Assembly (NCBI GenBank): GCA_035286585.1
Contig: DATEDC010000229.1
Location: forward strand, 1-15,608
DNA from: DSOS01 sp035286585
Lineage (GTDB): Bacteria; Chloroflexota; Anaerolineae; Anaerolineales; UBA4823
DNA: 15,608 bases
Reading direction: 5' to 3'
Each line of letters starts with the position of its first letter. Position 1 is the stretch's first letter. Below the pieces are notes generated by a model. It searched no databases. It was not told where the DNA came from and saw only the letters and a list, made by a program, of their open reading frames with translations. Below are positions 7,197 through 14,562 of this stretch, piece by piece. The translations under genes were made by a program, and so were the position numbers.

Positions 7197-7605
7197 TTTG
7201 AACCAATTCTTTCTCAGCAGGATAATTCAAGCGTGCGAGCGCTTCGGGAACAATGAGCCAGCAAACCTGGTCTCCTTCGTCTGGGCTGTCAGAATTTTCT
7301 TTGTCAGCCGGGGCAACTTCACTCACGCGCATATTCCAAAAGAGGACGATTTTCGGTCGTTCACCGTGATAATAAAAGGTCGTCCCGGCAAAATTTTCCA
7401 GCCTGGGCCGATATCCGGTTTCCTCAGCCACTTCACGCAAGGCGGCTTCTTCCCAGCGCTCACCGGCTTTTAACTTGCCCTTCGGCAGAGACCAATCGTC
7501 ATAGCGGGTACGGTGAATGATAGCAATTTCTCTGCCGCGTTCAGTTTCACGCCAGAGCAATCCGCCAGCGGCGCGGATCAAACCAGGCTTATTCATTTCT
7601 GTCAA
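7183..7605 (-). CDS. Nudix hydrolase (MutT/Ap4A-hydrolase-like)
   Basis: A complete Nudix box, Gx5Ex7REUxEExGU, is present: Gly43, Glu49, then REVAEETGY (57-65), preceded by DWSLPKGKLK. The protein would hydrolyse a nucleoside diphosphate linked to another moiety using Mg2+ held by the box glutamates. The SLPKG lead-in and the 140-residue length fit the MutT or diadenosine-polyphosphate hydrolase group; substrate cannot be fixed from sequence. The frame can extend to a GTG at 7641, but the TTG at 7603-7605 is preferred because AGGAG lies exactly seven bases before it. An ATG at 7594-7596 is a third option. It overlaps the membrane-protein gene downstream by 14 bases. Confidence 0.93.
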   Translation of the reverse strand: MTEMNKPGLIRAAGGLLWRETERGREIAIIHRTRYDDWSLPKGKLKAGERWEEAALREVAEETGYRPRLENFAGTTFYYHGERPKIVLFWNMRVSEVAPADKENSDSPDEGDQVCWLIVPEALARLNYPAEKELVQNEAR

Positions 7606-7686
7606 ATGAGTGCTCCTTTGTGTGAAAAAAAACTCATGCACTGGGATTTTAACACAGGTCTTTTTATTTGAGCCAGCGCACGACGA

Positions 7687-7734
7687 GAATCACGCGCGCG
7701 GGCGTTTAGTGCCAGGATTTGCGCCTCGTGATTC
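7687..7734. repeat. inverted repeat between cyclase and Nudix genes
   Basis: GAATCACG (7687-7694) and CGTGATTC (7727-7734) form 8 perfect pairs. A further GCGC/GCGC pairing inside is separated by a small internal loop. The right arm also forms its own palindrome, CGTGATTCACG (7727-7737). No T-run follows on the minus strand, so it is not a standard terminator. The 174-base gap 7606-7779 otherwise shows only the Nudix ribosome site. Confidence 0.5.
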
Positions 7735-7779
7735 ACGCATGTACCTTCAAAGAGTGAAATTGTCAGGAATTAGAGGCTA

Positions 7780-9006
7780 TCACGTGCTTGTGTGGCCCAG
7801 AACGAACCAGGTTTGCATCGTCCCTTTACCTTTAACTTCTACCAACCCTTGCTGCTCGCACAGGAAATTGTCTTTGACCAGCTCATATGTTGCCTGGGTG
7901 ATCTGAATTTTCCCAGCCACGCCGTGCGATTCCATCCGGCTGGCGACGTTAACCGCATCGCCGTACAGGTCGTAGTGGAATTTTTCCTGCCCGATGACAC
8001 CCGCCACTGCAGGACCGGAGTTGATGCCAATGCGAAAATTAACCCGCGGCTGGATGGCTTTCAAGCATTCCAGAAGTTCAAGAGCCAGGTTCACCAGGAC
8101 AGAAGCGTGGTCACCTCGCGGGCGAGGCACACCCGCAGCAACCATGTAGTTATCCCCGATGGTGCGGATCTTTTCGACCCCGTATTTAGCTACCAATGTA
8201 TCGAAGTTGGTGAAGATCTGGTTCAGCAGTGCCACGAAACCTTCAGGCGACATCTGGGCTGCTAAAGGGGTGGAATCGACCATGTCCGCGAACATGACAC
8301 TGACCAAGTCGAAGCGCTCGGCTATTGTAATCTTACCGGTTTTCATGATGGGGACGATTTCTGCTGGCAGGACGTTGAGCAACAATTTCTCGGATTTCCG
8401 GCGCTCCTGGTCGAGAAGGTCCAAGGCAAGGTTCTTCTGGGTTACGAAGTAAAGCATCAGGCGGAACACGATCAGGGAGAGGGCACTGAAATTGAGCACG
8501 AAGAAGGCGTCCTTCATCCAGGCGGGCAGGTTGTTAAAGGGGCGAGCAATGGGCTCCAATAAGCCGCTGATGATCACCAACCCAATAAAAGCCAGGAACC
8601 AGGGGGTGCTCTGCCGAGATCCAGCGGTGAACAGCGCTCCAATCGGCGCGGTGAAAGACCAGACGATTACTGCGCTGCCGTTCACAAAACCACCCAGCGC
8701 GATCATTAAAATGAAAGGCAACAGCAAACTTAAAGCGAGCTGGCTGAAACGGAACCAGTGGTAACGCTTCGTGCGGTTGAAATGGATAATGCTGGTGGAG
8801 GATAGAAGCGAATACGTAAGAGGGATAGCTCCTGCCAGTTTCTCCCCCAGGCTAAAATACAGGGCGCTCCAGACAATCCCTGCCGTGGAATACATCAGCG
8901 CAGAATACAGCAGCAGGTTTTTCTGCAAACGCACATCATGTGTGTCTTCAGGCTCGAATCCTATTTGAGAAAGCGGTTTGATGATCCCAGCAATTGAAAG
9001 GTTCAT
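7780..9006 (-). CDS. membrane-anchored class III adenylate/guanylate cyclase
   Basis: Six hydrophobic helices fill the first 190 residues, followed by the linker NVLPAEIV and a class III cyclase catalytic domain (about 230-400). Numbering from the ATG, the metal-binding aspartates are Asp241 (FADMVDST) and Asp285 (RTIGDNYMV). The transition-state pair is Asn353 and Arg357 (AVNVASRM), and Lys392 (VEVKGKG) matches the phosphate-binding lysine. Asp346 (HYDLYGD) is the adenine-type residue at one specificity position, while the other is Arg281 rather than the usual Lys. It should make cAMP from ATP and is probably a dimer. The only ATG is at 9004-9006 without a clear ribosome site; TTG at 9018 (GAGG ten bases upstream) and GTG at 9015 would add four or three residues. 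Confidence 0.93.
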   Translation of the reverse strand: MNLSIAGIIKPLSQIGFEPEDTHDVRLQKNLLLYSALMYSTAGIVWSALYFSLGEKLAGAIPLTYSLLSSTSIIHFNRTKRYHWFRFSQLALSLLLPFILMIALGGFVNGSAVIVWSFTAPIGALFTAGSRQSTPWFLAFIGLVIISGLLEPIARPFNNLPAWMKDAFFVLNFSALSLIVFRLMLYFVTQKNLALDLLDQERRKSEKLLLNVLPAEIVPIMKTGKITIAERFDLVSVMFADMVDSTPLAAQMSPEGFVALLNQIFTNFDTLVAKYGVEKIRTIGDNYMVAAGVPRPRGDHASVLVNLALELLECLKAIQPRVNFRIGINSGPAVAGVIGQEKFHYDLYGDAVNVASRMESHGVAGKIQITQATYELVKDNFLCEQQGLVEVKGKGTMQTWFVLGHTST

Positions 9007-9039
9007 AGTAAACACCAATAATCAAATGCCTCGAGCTCA

Positions 9040-9060
9040 GCCGGGGTGAGATAACCCGGC
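9040..9060 (-). other. GC hairpin in the patatin-cyclase gap
   Basis: GCCGGG and CCCGGC pair over 6 bases around a 9-base loop, 34 bases before the cyclase ATG. No T-tract follows on the minus strand. It may be leader structure of the cyclase message. The gap 9007-9149 otherwise shows no promoter I would trust. Confidence 0.4.
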
Positions 9061-9149
9061 GCGGATAGAAAAAACACCTACAATGGGATTTCGACGCCGC
9101 GCAATCCGCTAAACCAGGTATCATCAACGCTCAGGAAAGGCATTTGCAT

Positions 9150-11210
9150 TCATGCGGATTTAGCCCCGTGCGGGCAAACATTAGCGTGGAAAACGCAGGC
9201 CGTCCGCGTGCAGCGCCAGGAGGCTTGCAGGTCTGCCATCTGCTGCAGATACGCCTCTTTCAGCCTCTCATCCTCATCCACTTCCTTAGCGCGCTCTCTC
9301 ACAGGCCATTCGTCAAAGCCCATCCACTTCTGCGCCAGAGCCAGTGCTTCCTGGTCCTGATCGTCGCTGGGAGGTTGGGCCTCCAGGTGCTCGCGCAGCG
9401 CCCATAGGGTGTTGTAACAGCCCATAGTCAGCATCTGGAGGGCGTTCTCCTGGCGGTAGCCGAAGCGCTCGGTAAACTGAAGCGTGCTGAGCGGCATGGA
9501 TTCGGGGAAAATGCGGACCATATCAACGTGCAGCGGTAAACTGTCCAACCGATCTGCGCTCCATCTGTGCATTTTGTCAAGCAGATCGTCGCTTGGCTCG
9601 CTGGGCAACCTGTAAACGCCAGCTTGCTTGGCCTGGGCGGCGATTTTCTCCAGAGCGGCCTGCTTCTGAGCCGGCTCCATGTCATCCAGGACCTGGCTGG
9701 CGCCTGCCAGCAAGGCCTGAAAAGCTTCACCTAAATATTCACCGCGTTGACCGAAGGTGTTGATCGTCCCAACGACAACCGAGTCGCTGGAGAGCTTGGC
9801 TGCGCCCTGGATCTCCAATGTGCGTCCCACCACCTCAAAAATGGCGGGGTCTGCCAGCTCTTTGGGATCCAGCCTGGGCTCGGGATGCAGCCAAATCACG
9901 AACAACTCCAGCTCATAATCGCGCTTGGCTTGCTTCTCCCTCTCCAACCATTCTCGGGTGGAGTCGACTGCGCTGTTCGAAGGCGTGTTGTCGATCGCTC
10001 CGCCGTCCACGTAGGCATCGCTTTGCCTTGGAAAGAATTCTTCCAGGTTTTTAGATTTCTGCCATGCCGTTGATTTTTCAGCCCAACTCTGGCGCGTTTT
10101 TTGCGAATCGCCGTGCACGTTCAGGTAGGCCTGTTCCAAAATTTTGGCCGCAGTTTCATCCTTAAAGCGGCGCCCCAGCAGGTGCTTCAGGGCCTGGTTG
10201 TCGGGGTGTTCGAGCGGGTAGATGCCATCGATGGGATATGGCCCAAATACACCCGGGAAACGACCAGAGGCCAACCCTCCATTGATGGCGTTCGGGTTGC
10301 CCGGGATCTGCATGCGGAAACTGCCTAAGGGCAGGAAGCGCGGGTCACCCGCCTCCAGGCGCCAGGCCTGGTTTTCCATGTAGCGGATGAAATCCTCATT
10401 GCTGAGATACATGGAGATCTCCAGGCGACCAGTGCGGTAGTTGGCGCGCGTCAGGCGAACGTCAATACCCAGTTCATAATATTCACGCATAGTTCGTTCC
10501 GGGAACACCAGCCGGTTGCCCATCTCCGGGGGGTCCAACTCTTTGGCAATCCCCTGGCTGAGGTGCTCGGGGCGCAGCGGAGTGACTGGTTCGGTGAAGA
10601 CCATGCGCAGGTTCTGGTCATCTCCAGGGGGGACCAGGGAGCGCTCCAGCTTGAAACGTCTGAGATAGGTGATCAACACCTGGCGGGTAAAATCCTGGCG
10701 ATGGTCCTTGAGCAGGCGCAGCAGTTGACCGGCGCCTCCCAGGCGCTCGACCAGCTCGCTGAGCAGCCTGGCTAATGCCGGCCAGGCACCCGGCTCGGGG
10801 ATCTTGCCCTTCTGCGGGTCGGTGTTCCACCAGGCCAGGCGGACCAATTGGGGCAGGTTAAGGTTAAACTCGAGCAGGTCATCTTTGAGCTGCCCAATGG
10901 GACCTTCTTCACTATCGTCAATCACCCGTTTTTCGGGCATTAACAGCCAGGCGCGGTGGAATGATTTGACCAACGGGTCCATGGCCTCCACGGCTTCGAG
11001 GCGCTTGCCCGCAATGTTGGGGAATTTCTGCCTCTTACGCAGCAAGTAATCGGCGTAAAAAACGCTGTTCATCGCCCCGATGGAAGAGCCGGTGATCACG
11101 TCGAACTCCATGCCAGTCAGGTGAAAGGCGTGGATCACCCCGGCCTCGTACAACCCCTTAGCGCCGCCACCGGTCATTACAAAACCGCGCCGTTTTTTCT
11201 TGATTGCCAT
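9150..11210 (-). CDS. patatin-like phospholipase, long form
   Basis: This 686-residue protein carries the patatin signature. The oxyanion loop GGGAKG is at 14-19, and the nucleophile is Ser43 in GSSIG. An ASGRFPG segment (314-320) resembles the ASxAxP element, and Asp402 in VDGGAIDNTP completes the Ser-Asp dyad. It should act as a serine acyl hydrolase on membrane lipids. There is no signal peptide, and the start MAIKKKRRGF is basic. The distance between Ser43 and Asp402 is about 360 residues, far more than in short patatins, owing to a long inserted region (about 100-300). About 280 residues follow the dyad with no motif I recognise. GAGGAGG lies six bases before the ATG, and a good promoter lies at 11347-11375. 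Confidence 0.92.
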   Translation of the reverse strand: MAIKKKRRGFVMTGGGAKGLYEAGVIHAFHLTGMEFDVITGSSIGAMNSVFYADYLLRKRQKFPNIAGKRLEAVEAMDPLVKSFHRAWLLMPEKRVIDDSEEGPIGQLKDDLLEFNLNLPQLVRLAWWNTDPQKGKIPEPGAWPALARLLSELVERLGGAGQLLRLLKDHRQDFTRQVLITYLRRFKLERSLVPPGDDQNLRMVFTEPVTPLRPEHLSQGIAKELDPPEMGNRLVFPERTMREYYELGIDVRLTRANYRTGRLEISMYLSNEDFIRYMENQAWRLEAGDPRFLPLGSFRMQIPGNPNAINGGLASGRFPGVFGPYPIDGIYPLEHPDNQALKHLLGRRFKDETAAKILEQAYLNVHGDSQKTRQSWAEKSTAWQKSKNLEEFFPRQSDAYVDGGAIDNTPSNSAVDSTREWLEREKQAKRDYELELFVIWLHPEPRLDPKELADPAIFEVVGRTLEIQGAAKLSSDSVVVGTINTFGQRGEYLGEAFQALLAGASQVLDDMEPAQKQAALEKIAAQAKQAGVYRLPSEPSDDLLDKMHRWSADRLDSLPLHVDMVRIFPESMPLSTLQFTERFGYRQENALQMLTMGCYNTLWALREHLEAQPPSDDQDQEALALAQKWMGFDEWPVRERAKEVDEDERLKEAYLQQMADLQASWRCTRTACVFHANVCPHGAKSA

Positions 11211-11346
11211 GAGATGCCTCCTCTAAAAGTGGTGAATGTGGTTAAGTCAAGCTCGCCCGCTTTCGAACGCCGACCTCAAAACGGACGGCGGCGGTGTGCT
11301 CTGTGGCTGTAGATATCAGTAGGCGGCCTTTGTTCGCAGCATATGT

Positions 11347-11375
11347 ATCATATAGAAATTCGGACTGCGAGTCAA
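11347..11375 (-). promoter_or_regulatory. sigma70-type promoter of the patatin gene
   Basis: On the minus strand TTGACT (11370-11375) and TATGAT (11347-11352) are exactly 17 bases apart, each 5/6 to consensus. Transcription would start near 11340, giving a leader of about 130 bases. It lies in the 184-base gap after the MFS stop. Confidence 0.65.
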
Positions 11376-11394
11376 GCAGAGTTGGCATCCCCTT

Positions 11395-12600
11395 TCAGGC
11401 TAATGCACCTGCGGCGCGTCTTATTTGGAAACGGTGCATCCACAGGATGGCAGTCAGCGCCAGCAGCAGGAAGGGCAATGTCGCCAGGATCAGGGTGTTC
11501 CAATTTGAAAGGTAAATCACTGTCCCGGCGGAGAGCGAGGCAAAAGCCTGGACGCCGAAGACGGAAAAGTCGTTGACCGCCTGGGCTTTGAAACGCTCAG
11601 CGGAACGGTAAGTGCTGGTCAACAAGGTGGTGCCGCCAACGAACATGAAGTTCCAGCCCACGCCGAGCAGCACCAGCGCGCCCCAAAAGTGCGCAAAGGA
11701 CACCCCAGCCAGCGCCAAAACCATGCAGGCCAGCATCACCCCTACTCCAGCCAGCATCATGCGCTTCACGCCTAAGCGAGCGATCAGCCAGCCACTGAAC
11801 AGTGAGGGGACGTACATGCCCAGCACGTGGCTCTGGATCACGAGGGTGGTTTGCCCGAGAACAAATCCGTGAGTAGTATGCATATTGACCGGCGTGGCGG
11901 TCATGATAAAGCTCATCACGCCATAACCCACTGCGGCAGTCAATGCAGCTACGATGAACTCGGGCTGGGCGACGATCCTCTTAAGTGGACGGGCCTCTCC
12001 GCTGACTGCCTGCGCCTGCTGGGCTGTACCCTTAAAAAACGTCATCAACAGTACAACACTTGAATAGAGCAGCGCCAGGACAGCGAACGACCCGGTAAAT
12101 CTGCCGTATGGCAGCCAGTCACTGGCGCGATTGCCCAGTTCGGGGCCGATCACGCCGGCAACAATCCCGCCCAGCAGCACATAGGAAACCGCCTGGCTGA
12201 CGCGATCAGGGGAGACACTCTCAGCGGCGGCGAAACGATACTGCTGGACGAAGGCATTGCTGGCGCCCAACTGCAAGGTGGCAAGGCAGAAGAGGGCGAA
12301 GCTGCCGACCGCCACTGCGTAAGCTGCCAGGAGAGCAGCCAGGACCGCCAGAAGAGCGGCTGTCATGAAGCCGCCTCGCCTGCCAAAGCGCTGCATGAAC
12401 ATGGCAGCCGGGATGCTGGAGAACGCCGCGCCGACGATCATCAGCGAGATGGGCAGGGTGGCCAGGGCAGGTGTCGGAGCGATCTCACGGCCGATCAAGC
12501 CTCCCAGCAGCACAACCATGGAGGCGCCCGATAGGGATATCGCTTGCGAGAAGCTCAAAATCAATACATTGAAGCTACGCGCTGGGGTGGTTACAGACAA
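11395..12600 (-). CDS. MFS transporter
   Basis: This 401-residue protein shows about twelve hydrophobic helices in two halves, separated by a cytoplasmic loop near residues 205-225. A motif-A-like sequence, MQRFGRRGG, lies between helices 2 and 3 (about 69-77), and its counterpart IARLGVKRMM is in the second half. The segment VIQSHVLGMYVPSLFSGWL is characteristic of an uncharacterised MFS group that includes riboflavin-transporter-like proteins, but I would not name a substrate. The start is TTG at 12598-12600 with no clear ribosome site; the hydrophobic N-terminus begins at once, so no long extension is expected. A candidate promoter lies just upstream (12648-12676). Confidence 0.9.
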   Translation of the reverse strand: MSVTTPARSFNVLILSFSQAISLSGASMVVLLGGLIGREIAPTPALATLPISLMIVGAAFSSIPAAMFMQRFGRRGGFMTAALLAVLAALLAAYAVAVGSFALFCLATLQLGASNAFVQQYRFAAAESVSPDRVSQAVSYVLLGGIVAGVIGPELGNRASDWLPYGRFTGSFAVLALLYSSVVLLMTFFKGTAQQAQAVSGEARPLKRIVAQPEFIVAALTAAVGYGVMSFIMTATPVNMHTTHGFVLGQTTLVIQSHVLGMYVPSLFSGWLIARLGVKRMMLAGVGVMLACMVLALAGVSFAHFWGALVLLGVGWNFMFVGGTTLLTSTYRSAERFKAQAVNDFSVFGVQAFASLSAGTVIYLSNWNTLILATLPFLLLALTAILWMHRFQIRRAAGALA

Positions 12601-12647
12601 GTAGGGGCTCGCTTATTGAGGTGATCAAGAATGGCTTATTTTACTCC

Positions 12648-12676
12648 ATTATGGGTCAATCTGCTCGGATACTCAA
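12648..12676 (-). promoter_or_regulatory. candidate promoter of the MFS gene
   Basis: TTGAGT (12671-12676) and CATAAT (12648-12653) on the minus strand are 17 bases apart, matching consensus at 4/6 and 5/6. The -35 box overlaps the last codons of the DUF1684 gene. The 72-base gap holds nothing else. Confidence 0.4.
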
Positions 12677-13314
12677 GGTAGGTCTAATCCGCTAAGGCTC
12701 TTCTCACCAGCAGTCACCGCGAAGGGCAGGCGGTTCTCCGGAGGCGGTAATGGGCATACCCAACGATCGTTATAGGCGCACGAAGGGTTGTAGGCGTAGT
12801 TGAAGTCCAGCACAATCTGGTCACTCTGCATACCCAGATCGGCGCCTTTGATCGTATCGTAGAGGTAGCGTCCGCCCGCGTAGCCCTCGATCCCACTGGT
12901 GCCATCCTTGAACGGGAGGAACAACCCTCCGCCATAGCCCTCCAGCCAGAACAGGCTGAGGGTTGCGTCACGTCCGGTCCGGGTGAAGCGAACCCGAGCC
13001 ACCCGCGTGAAGCGTAGCAGGCCCTCGGCGGGCAGCTCCAGTTGAAAAGTTTCGTTTGGCACGTGGGTGTCAATCCTGCCCGTCAGCCGCCAGGCAGGAT
13101 CATAGGGATAGTAGCTCAGGCCGGTAAAGCGTTCTCGCTGCGCCAGGCTCAGCGGCGTAGAGGGGTGAGACTTGAAAAGATGGTCCCGGTCGGCGCAGAA
13201 ATCCCGCCAGGCCTGGCTCGGGCCGCGCTTCGTTTCCTCGCGCACACGAGCGTAAATCTCGGCGACCGCTCGCCGCCAGTCAGCCAGGGCGAAGGGATCT
13301 TCAGGGGTTGGCAT
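12673..13314 (-). CDS. DUF1684 family protein
   Basis: The 213-residue protein matches DUF1684 over most of its length. It has an N-terminal helical part (DWRRAVAEIYARVREETKRG), FTGLSYYPYDP (63-73), and a beta-rich core. The C-terminal signature is DFNYAYNPSCAY (170-181), followed by CPLPPPENRLP (187-197). The biochemical role of the family is not established; members are common in bacteria and archaea and lack a known active site. The conserved Cys, Asn and Pro residues of the signature are intact. The frame is open upstream to 13716, but that part overlaps the GTPase in another frame and looks like shadow sequence, so I chose the ATG at 13312-13314. It has no strong ribosome site. The gene follows the GTPase stop by 77 bases and is probably co-transcribed. 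Confidence 0.85.
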   Translation of the reverse strand: MPTPEDPFALADWRRAVAEIYARVREETKRGPSQAWRDFCADRDHLFKSHPSTPLSLAQRERFTGLSYYPYDPAWRLTGRIDTHVPNETFQLELPAEGLLRFTRVARVRFTRTGRDATLSLFWLEGYGGGLFLPFKDGTSGIEGYAGGRYLYDTIKGADLGMQSDQIVLDFNYAYNPSCAYNDRWVCPLPPPENRLPFAVTAGEKSLSGLDLP

Positions 13315-13391
13315 TGGGTATGGCAGAGAAATAGCGAGCTCGTTATTTTGGTCCTTAGCAGCGACTGGGCTCTTACCGGCAAGCCGGGATA

Positions 13392-14378
13392 TCAGGCGCG
13401 CAGCTCGACAATATCGCCGTCCTGCAGCACGTATTCTTTCTGTACCATCTGCCCCTCGAAGGCAGAGCTGCCCCACACCCGGGCGAAGGCTAGCCGTTCG
13501 TAGAAATCGTGGTGCACTTTGAGGGCCAGGTCGGCGACGGTGCTGCCTCTTTTCAGGATGAAGGGGGCGCTCATATCCGGCTCTCTGCCCGGCGGCTTGG
13601 CGTAAACCCGGATGACGTCCAGCGCAGCCAGAACGCGCTGCTGCATGAAGCTCAAATTGCGCCCGCTCGCGGCGCTGACCGGCAGGCAGGGCCATTCTTC
13701 TTCCAATTCCTGGCAAAAAATGGTGTATAGCTCTTCCAGCTCGTCGTCATCGCACTTGTTGGCCAGCACCAACAACGGCTTGACGACCAGTCCGCGCTGG
13801 TCTTCAACGCGGCGCGCCCGCTGGATGGGCTCGATGCGGTGCTCCTCCAGGATGGCAATCGTTTCCTCGAGCTGCTGCAGCGGATAGGTCTGCAAATCCA
13901 CGACCAGCAGGAGGAAATCCGCCTGGCGGATCAGGTTGAACAGCTCCGCCTCCACGTAGGTGCGGTCGAGGGCAGGCGTGTCGACAAGCTGGATGGGCAC
14001 ATTTTCAACCAGCATCATGCCAGGCGTGGGTAGGCGGGTGGTATAGGGCGCGGCGGAAATTTCGGGCTGGGCGTTGGTCAGGGCGGTCAGCAGGCTGGAT
14101 TTGCCGGTGTTGGCTGGCCCAATCAGGGCAACCTGCCCGGCGCCTTCTTTGTTGATGTGGAAGGCGGAGGCGGCGCCGGAGGATTTTTTGCGCGTCTGGG
14201 CGGAGGCTTTGAGCTTTGCCAGGCGGTTGCGCAGGTCGGCGCGCAGGTGGTCGGTGCCTTTGTGCTTGGGGATGGTGCTGAGCAGCTCCTCCAGGCGGAG
14301 GATTTTCTCCTCCGGGGTGCTGGCCTCGCGGTAGCGCTTATCGGCCTCGAAATACTCGGGGGGCAGATTGGTGGGCAT
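13392..14378 (-). CDS. DRG-type GTPase with C-terminal TGS domain
   Basis: Numbered from the ATG at 14376-14378, the 328-residue protein opens with MPTNLPPEYFEADKRYREA and a helical region (IPKHKGTDHLRADLRNRLAK). Both are hallmarks of the DRG branch of Obg-like GTPases. GTPase motifs follow: G1 GPANTGKS (87-94), a TTRLPTPGMM switch (about 113-122), G3 DTPA (133-136), G4 NKCD (207-210) and G5 SAAS (235-238). The last 70 residues are a TGS domain ending DGDIVELRA. Eukaryotic and archaeal DRGs act on ribosomes during translation; a similar role here is inference. The frame runs to 14471, but that extension crosses the tandem heptamer array and is absent from the family, so the shorter start is used; AAGG lies just upstream. 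Confidence 0.92.
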   Translation of the reverse strand: MPTNLPPEYFEADKRYREASTPEEKILRLEELLSTIPKHKGTDHLRADLRNRLAKLKASAQTRKKSSGAASAFHINKEGAGQVALIGPANTGKSSLLTALTNAQPEISAAPYTTRLPTPGMMLVENVPIQLVDTPALDRTYVEAELFNLIRQADFLLLVVDLQTYPLQQLEETIAILEEHRIEPIQRARRVEDQRGLVVKPLLVLANKCDDDELEELYTIFCQELEEEWPCLPVSAASGRNLSFMQQRVLAALDVIRVYAKPPGREPDMSAPFILKRGSTVADLALKVHHDFYERLAFARVWGSSAFEGQMVQKEYVLQDGDIVELRA

Positions 14379-14439
14379 AAACCTTGGAATGGGGTGATCG
14401 TCTTTGATAATCATACCCGATTTTCCGCGTTGGGGAAAT

Positions 14440-14481
14440 GCTCTTCGCACTATGCACTTTGCATTTCGCATTTCGCACTTC
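14440..14481. repeat. six tandem 7-base repeats
   Basis: Six consecutive heptamers run without gaps: GCTCTTC, GCACTAT, GCACTTT, GCATTTC, GCATTTC, GCACTTC (consensus GCAYTTC). The array lies 62 bases before the GTPase start and touches the palindrome at 14473-14516. Unit length 7 means it cannot be a coding repeat held in frame. Confidence 0.85.
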
Positions 14482-14536
14482 GACTGCGGGCGCTTCGCGC
14501 CCTCCGCTCAGTGCGATGACTGCGCCCTCCGCTCAG
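14473..14536. repeat. imperfect palindrome plus a partial second copy
   Basis: TCGCACT (14473-14479) pairs with AGTGCGA (14510-14516). Inside it, GCGG/CCGC and GCGC-TTC-GCGC pair with short bulges, so 14473-14516 folds into one long stem. A 15-base piece of the right arm (14497-14511) is repeated exactly at 14522-14536. The outer design (CACTTCGACTGCG...CGCTCAGTG) resembles dispersed intergenic repeats I know from Chloroflexota and Bacteroidota. It lies between mscL and the GTPase and could form the 3' end of the mscL message. Confidence 0.75.
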
Positions 14537-14562
14537 CCAGATGGAAAGTATCCTTATCGATC

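Noticed and set aside
7792..8265. Plus-strand ORF of 157 residues opposite the cyclase
   Set aside because: The minus-strand frame carries all cyclase motifs, and the plus frame has no recognisable domain.
9040..9060. Rho-independent terminator of the patatin gene
   Set aside because: The stem has no T-run after it on the minus strand; the only nearby T-run lies before the stem.
9061..9109. tRNA-like fold suggested by GCGGAT/ATCCGC arms
   Set aside because: The span is too short for a tRNA, and there is no anticodon arm or T-loop sequence.
13315..13716. 400-base upstream extension of the DUF1684 frame
   Set aside because: It is Arg/Gly/Ala-rich, overlaps the GTPase in another frame and has no family match; the DUF1684 homology begins near 13314.
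14379..14471. 31-residue N-terminal extension of the GTPase
   Set aside because: It is encoded by the heptamer array and precedes the family's conserved MPxNLPPxYFxA start.
14440..14481. CRISPR-like array
   Set aside because: Units are 7 bases with no spacers; this is a simple tandem repeat.
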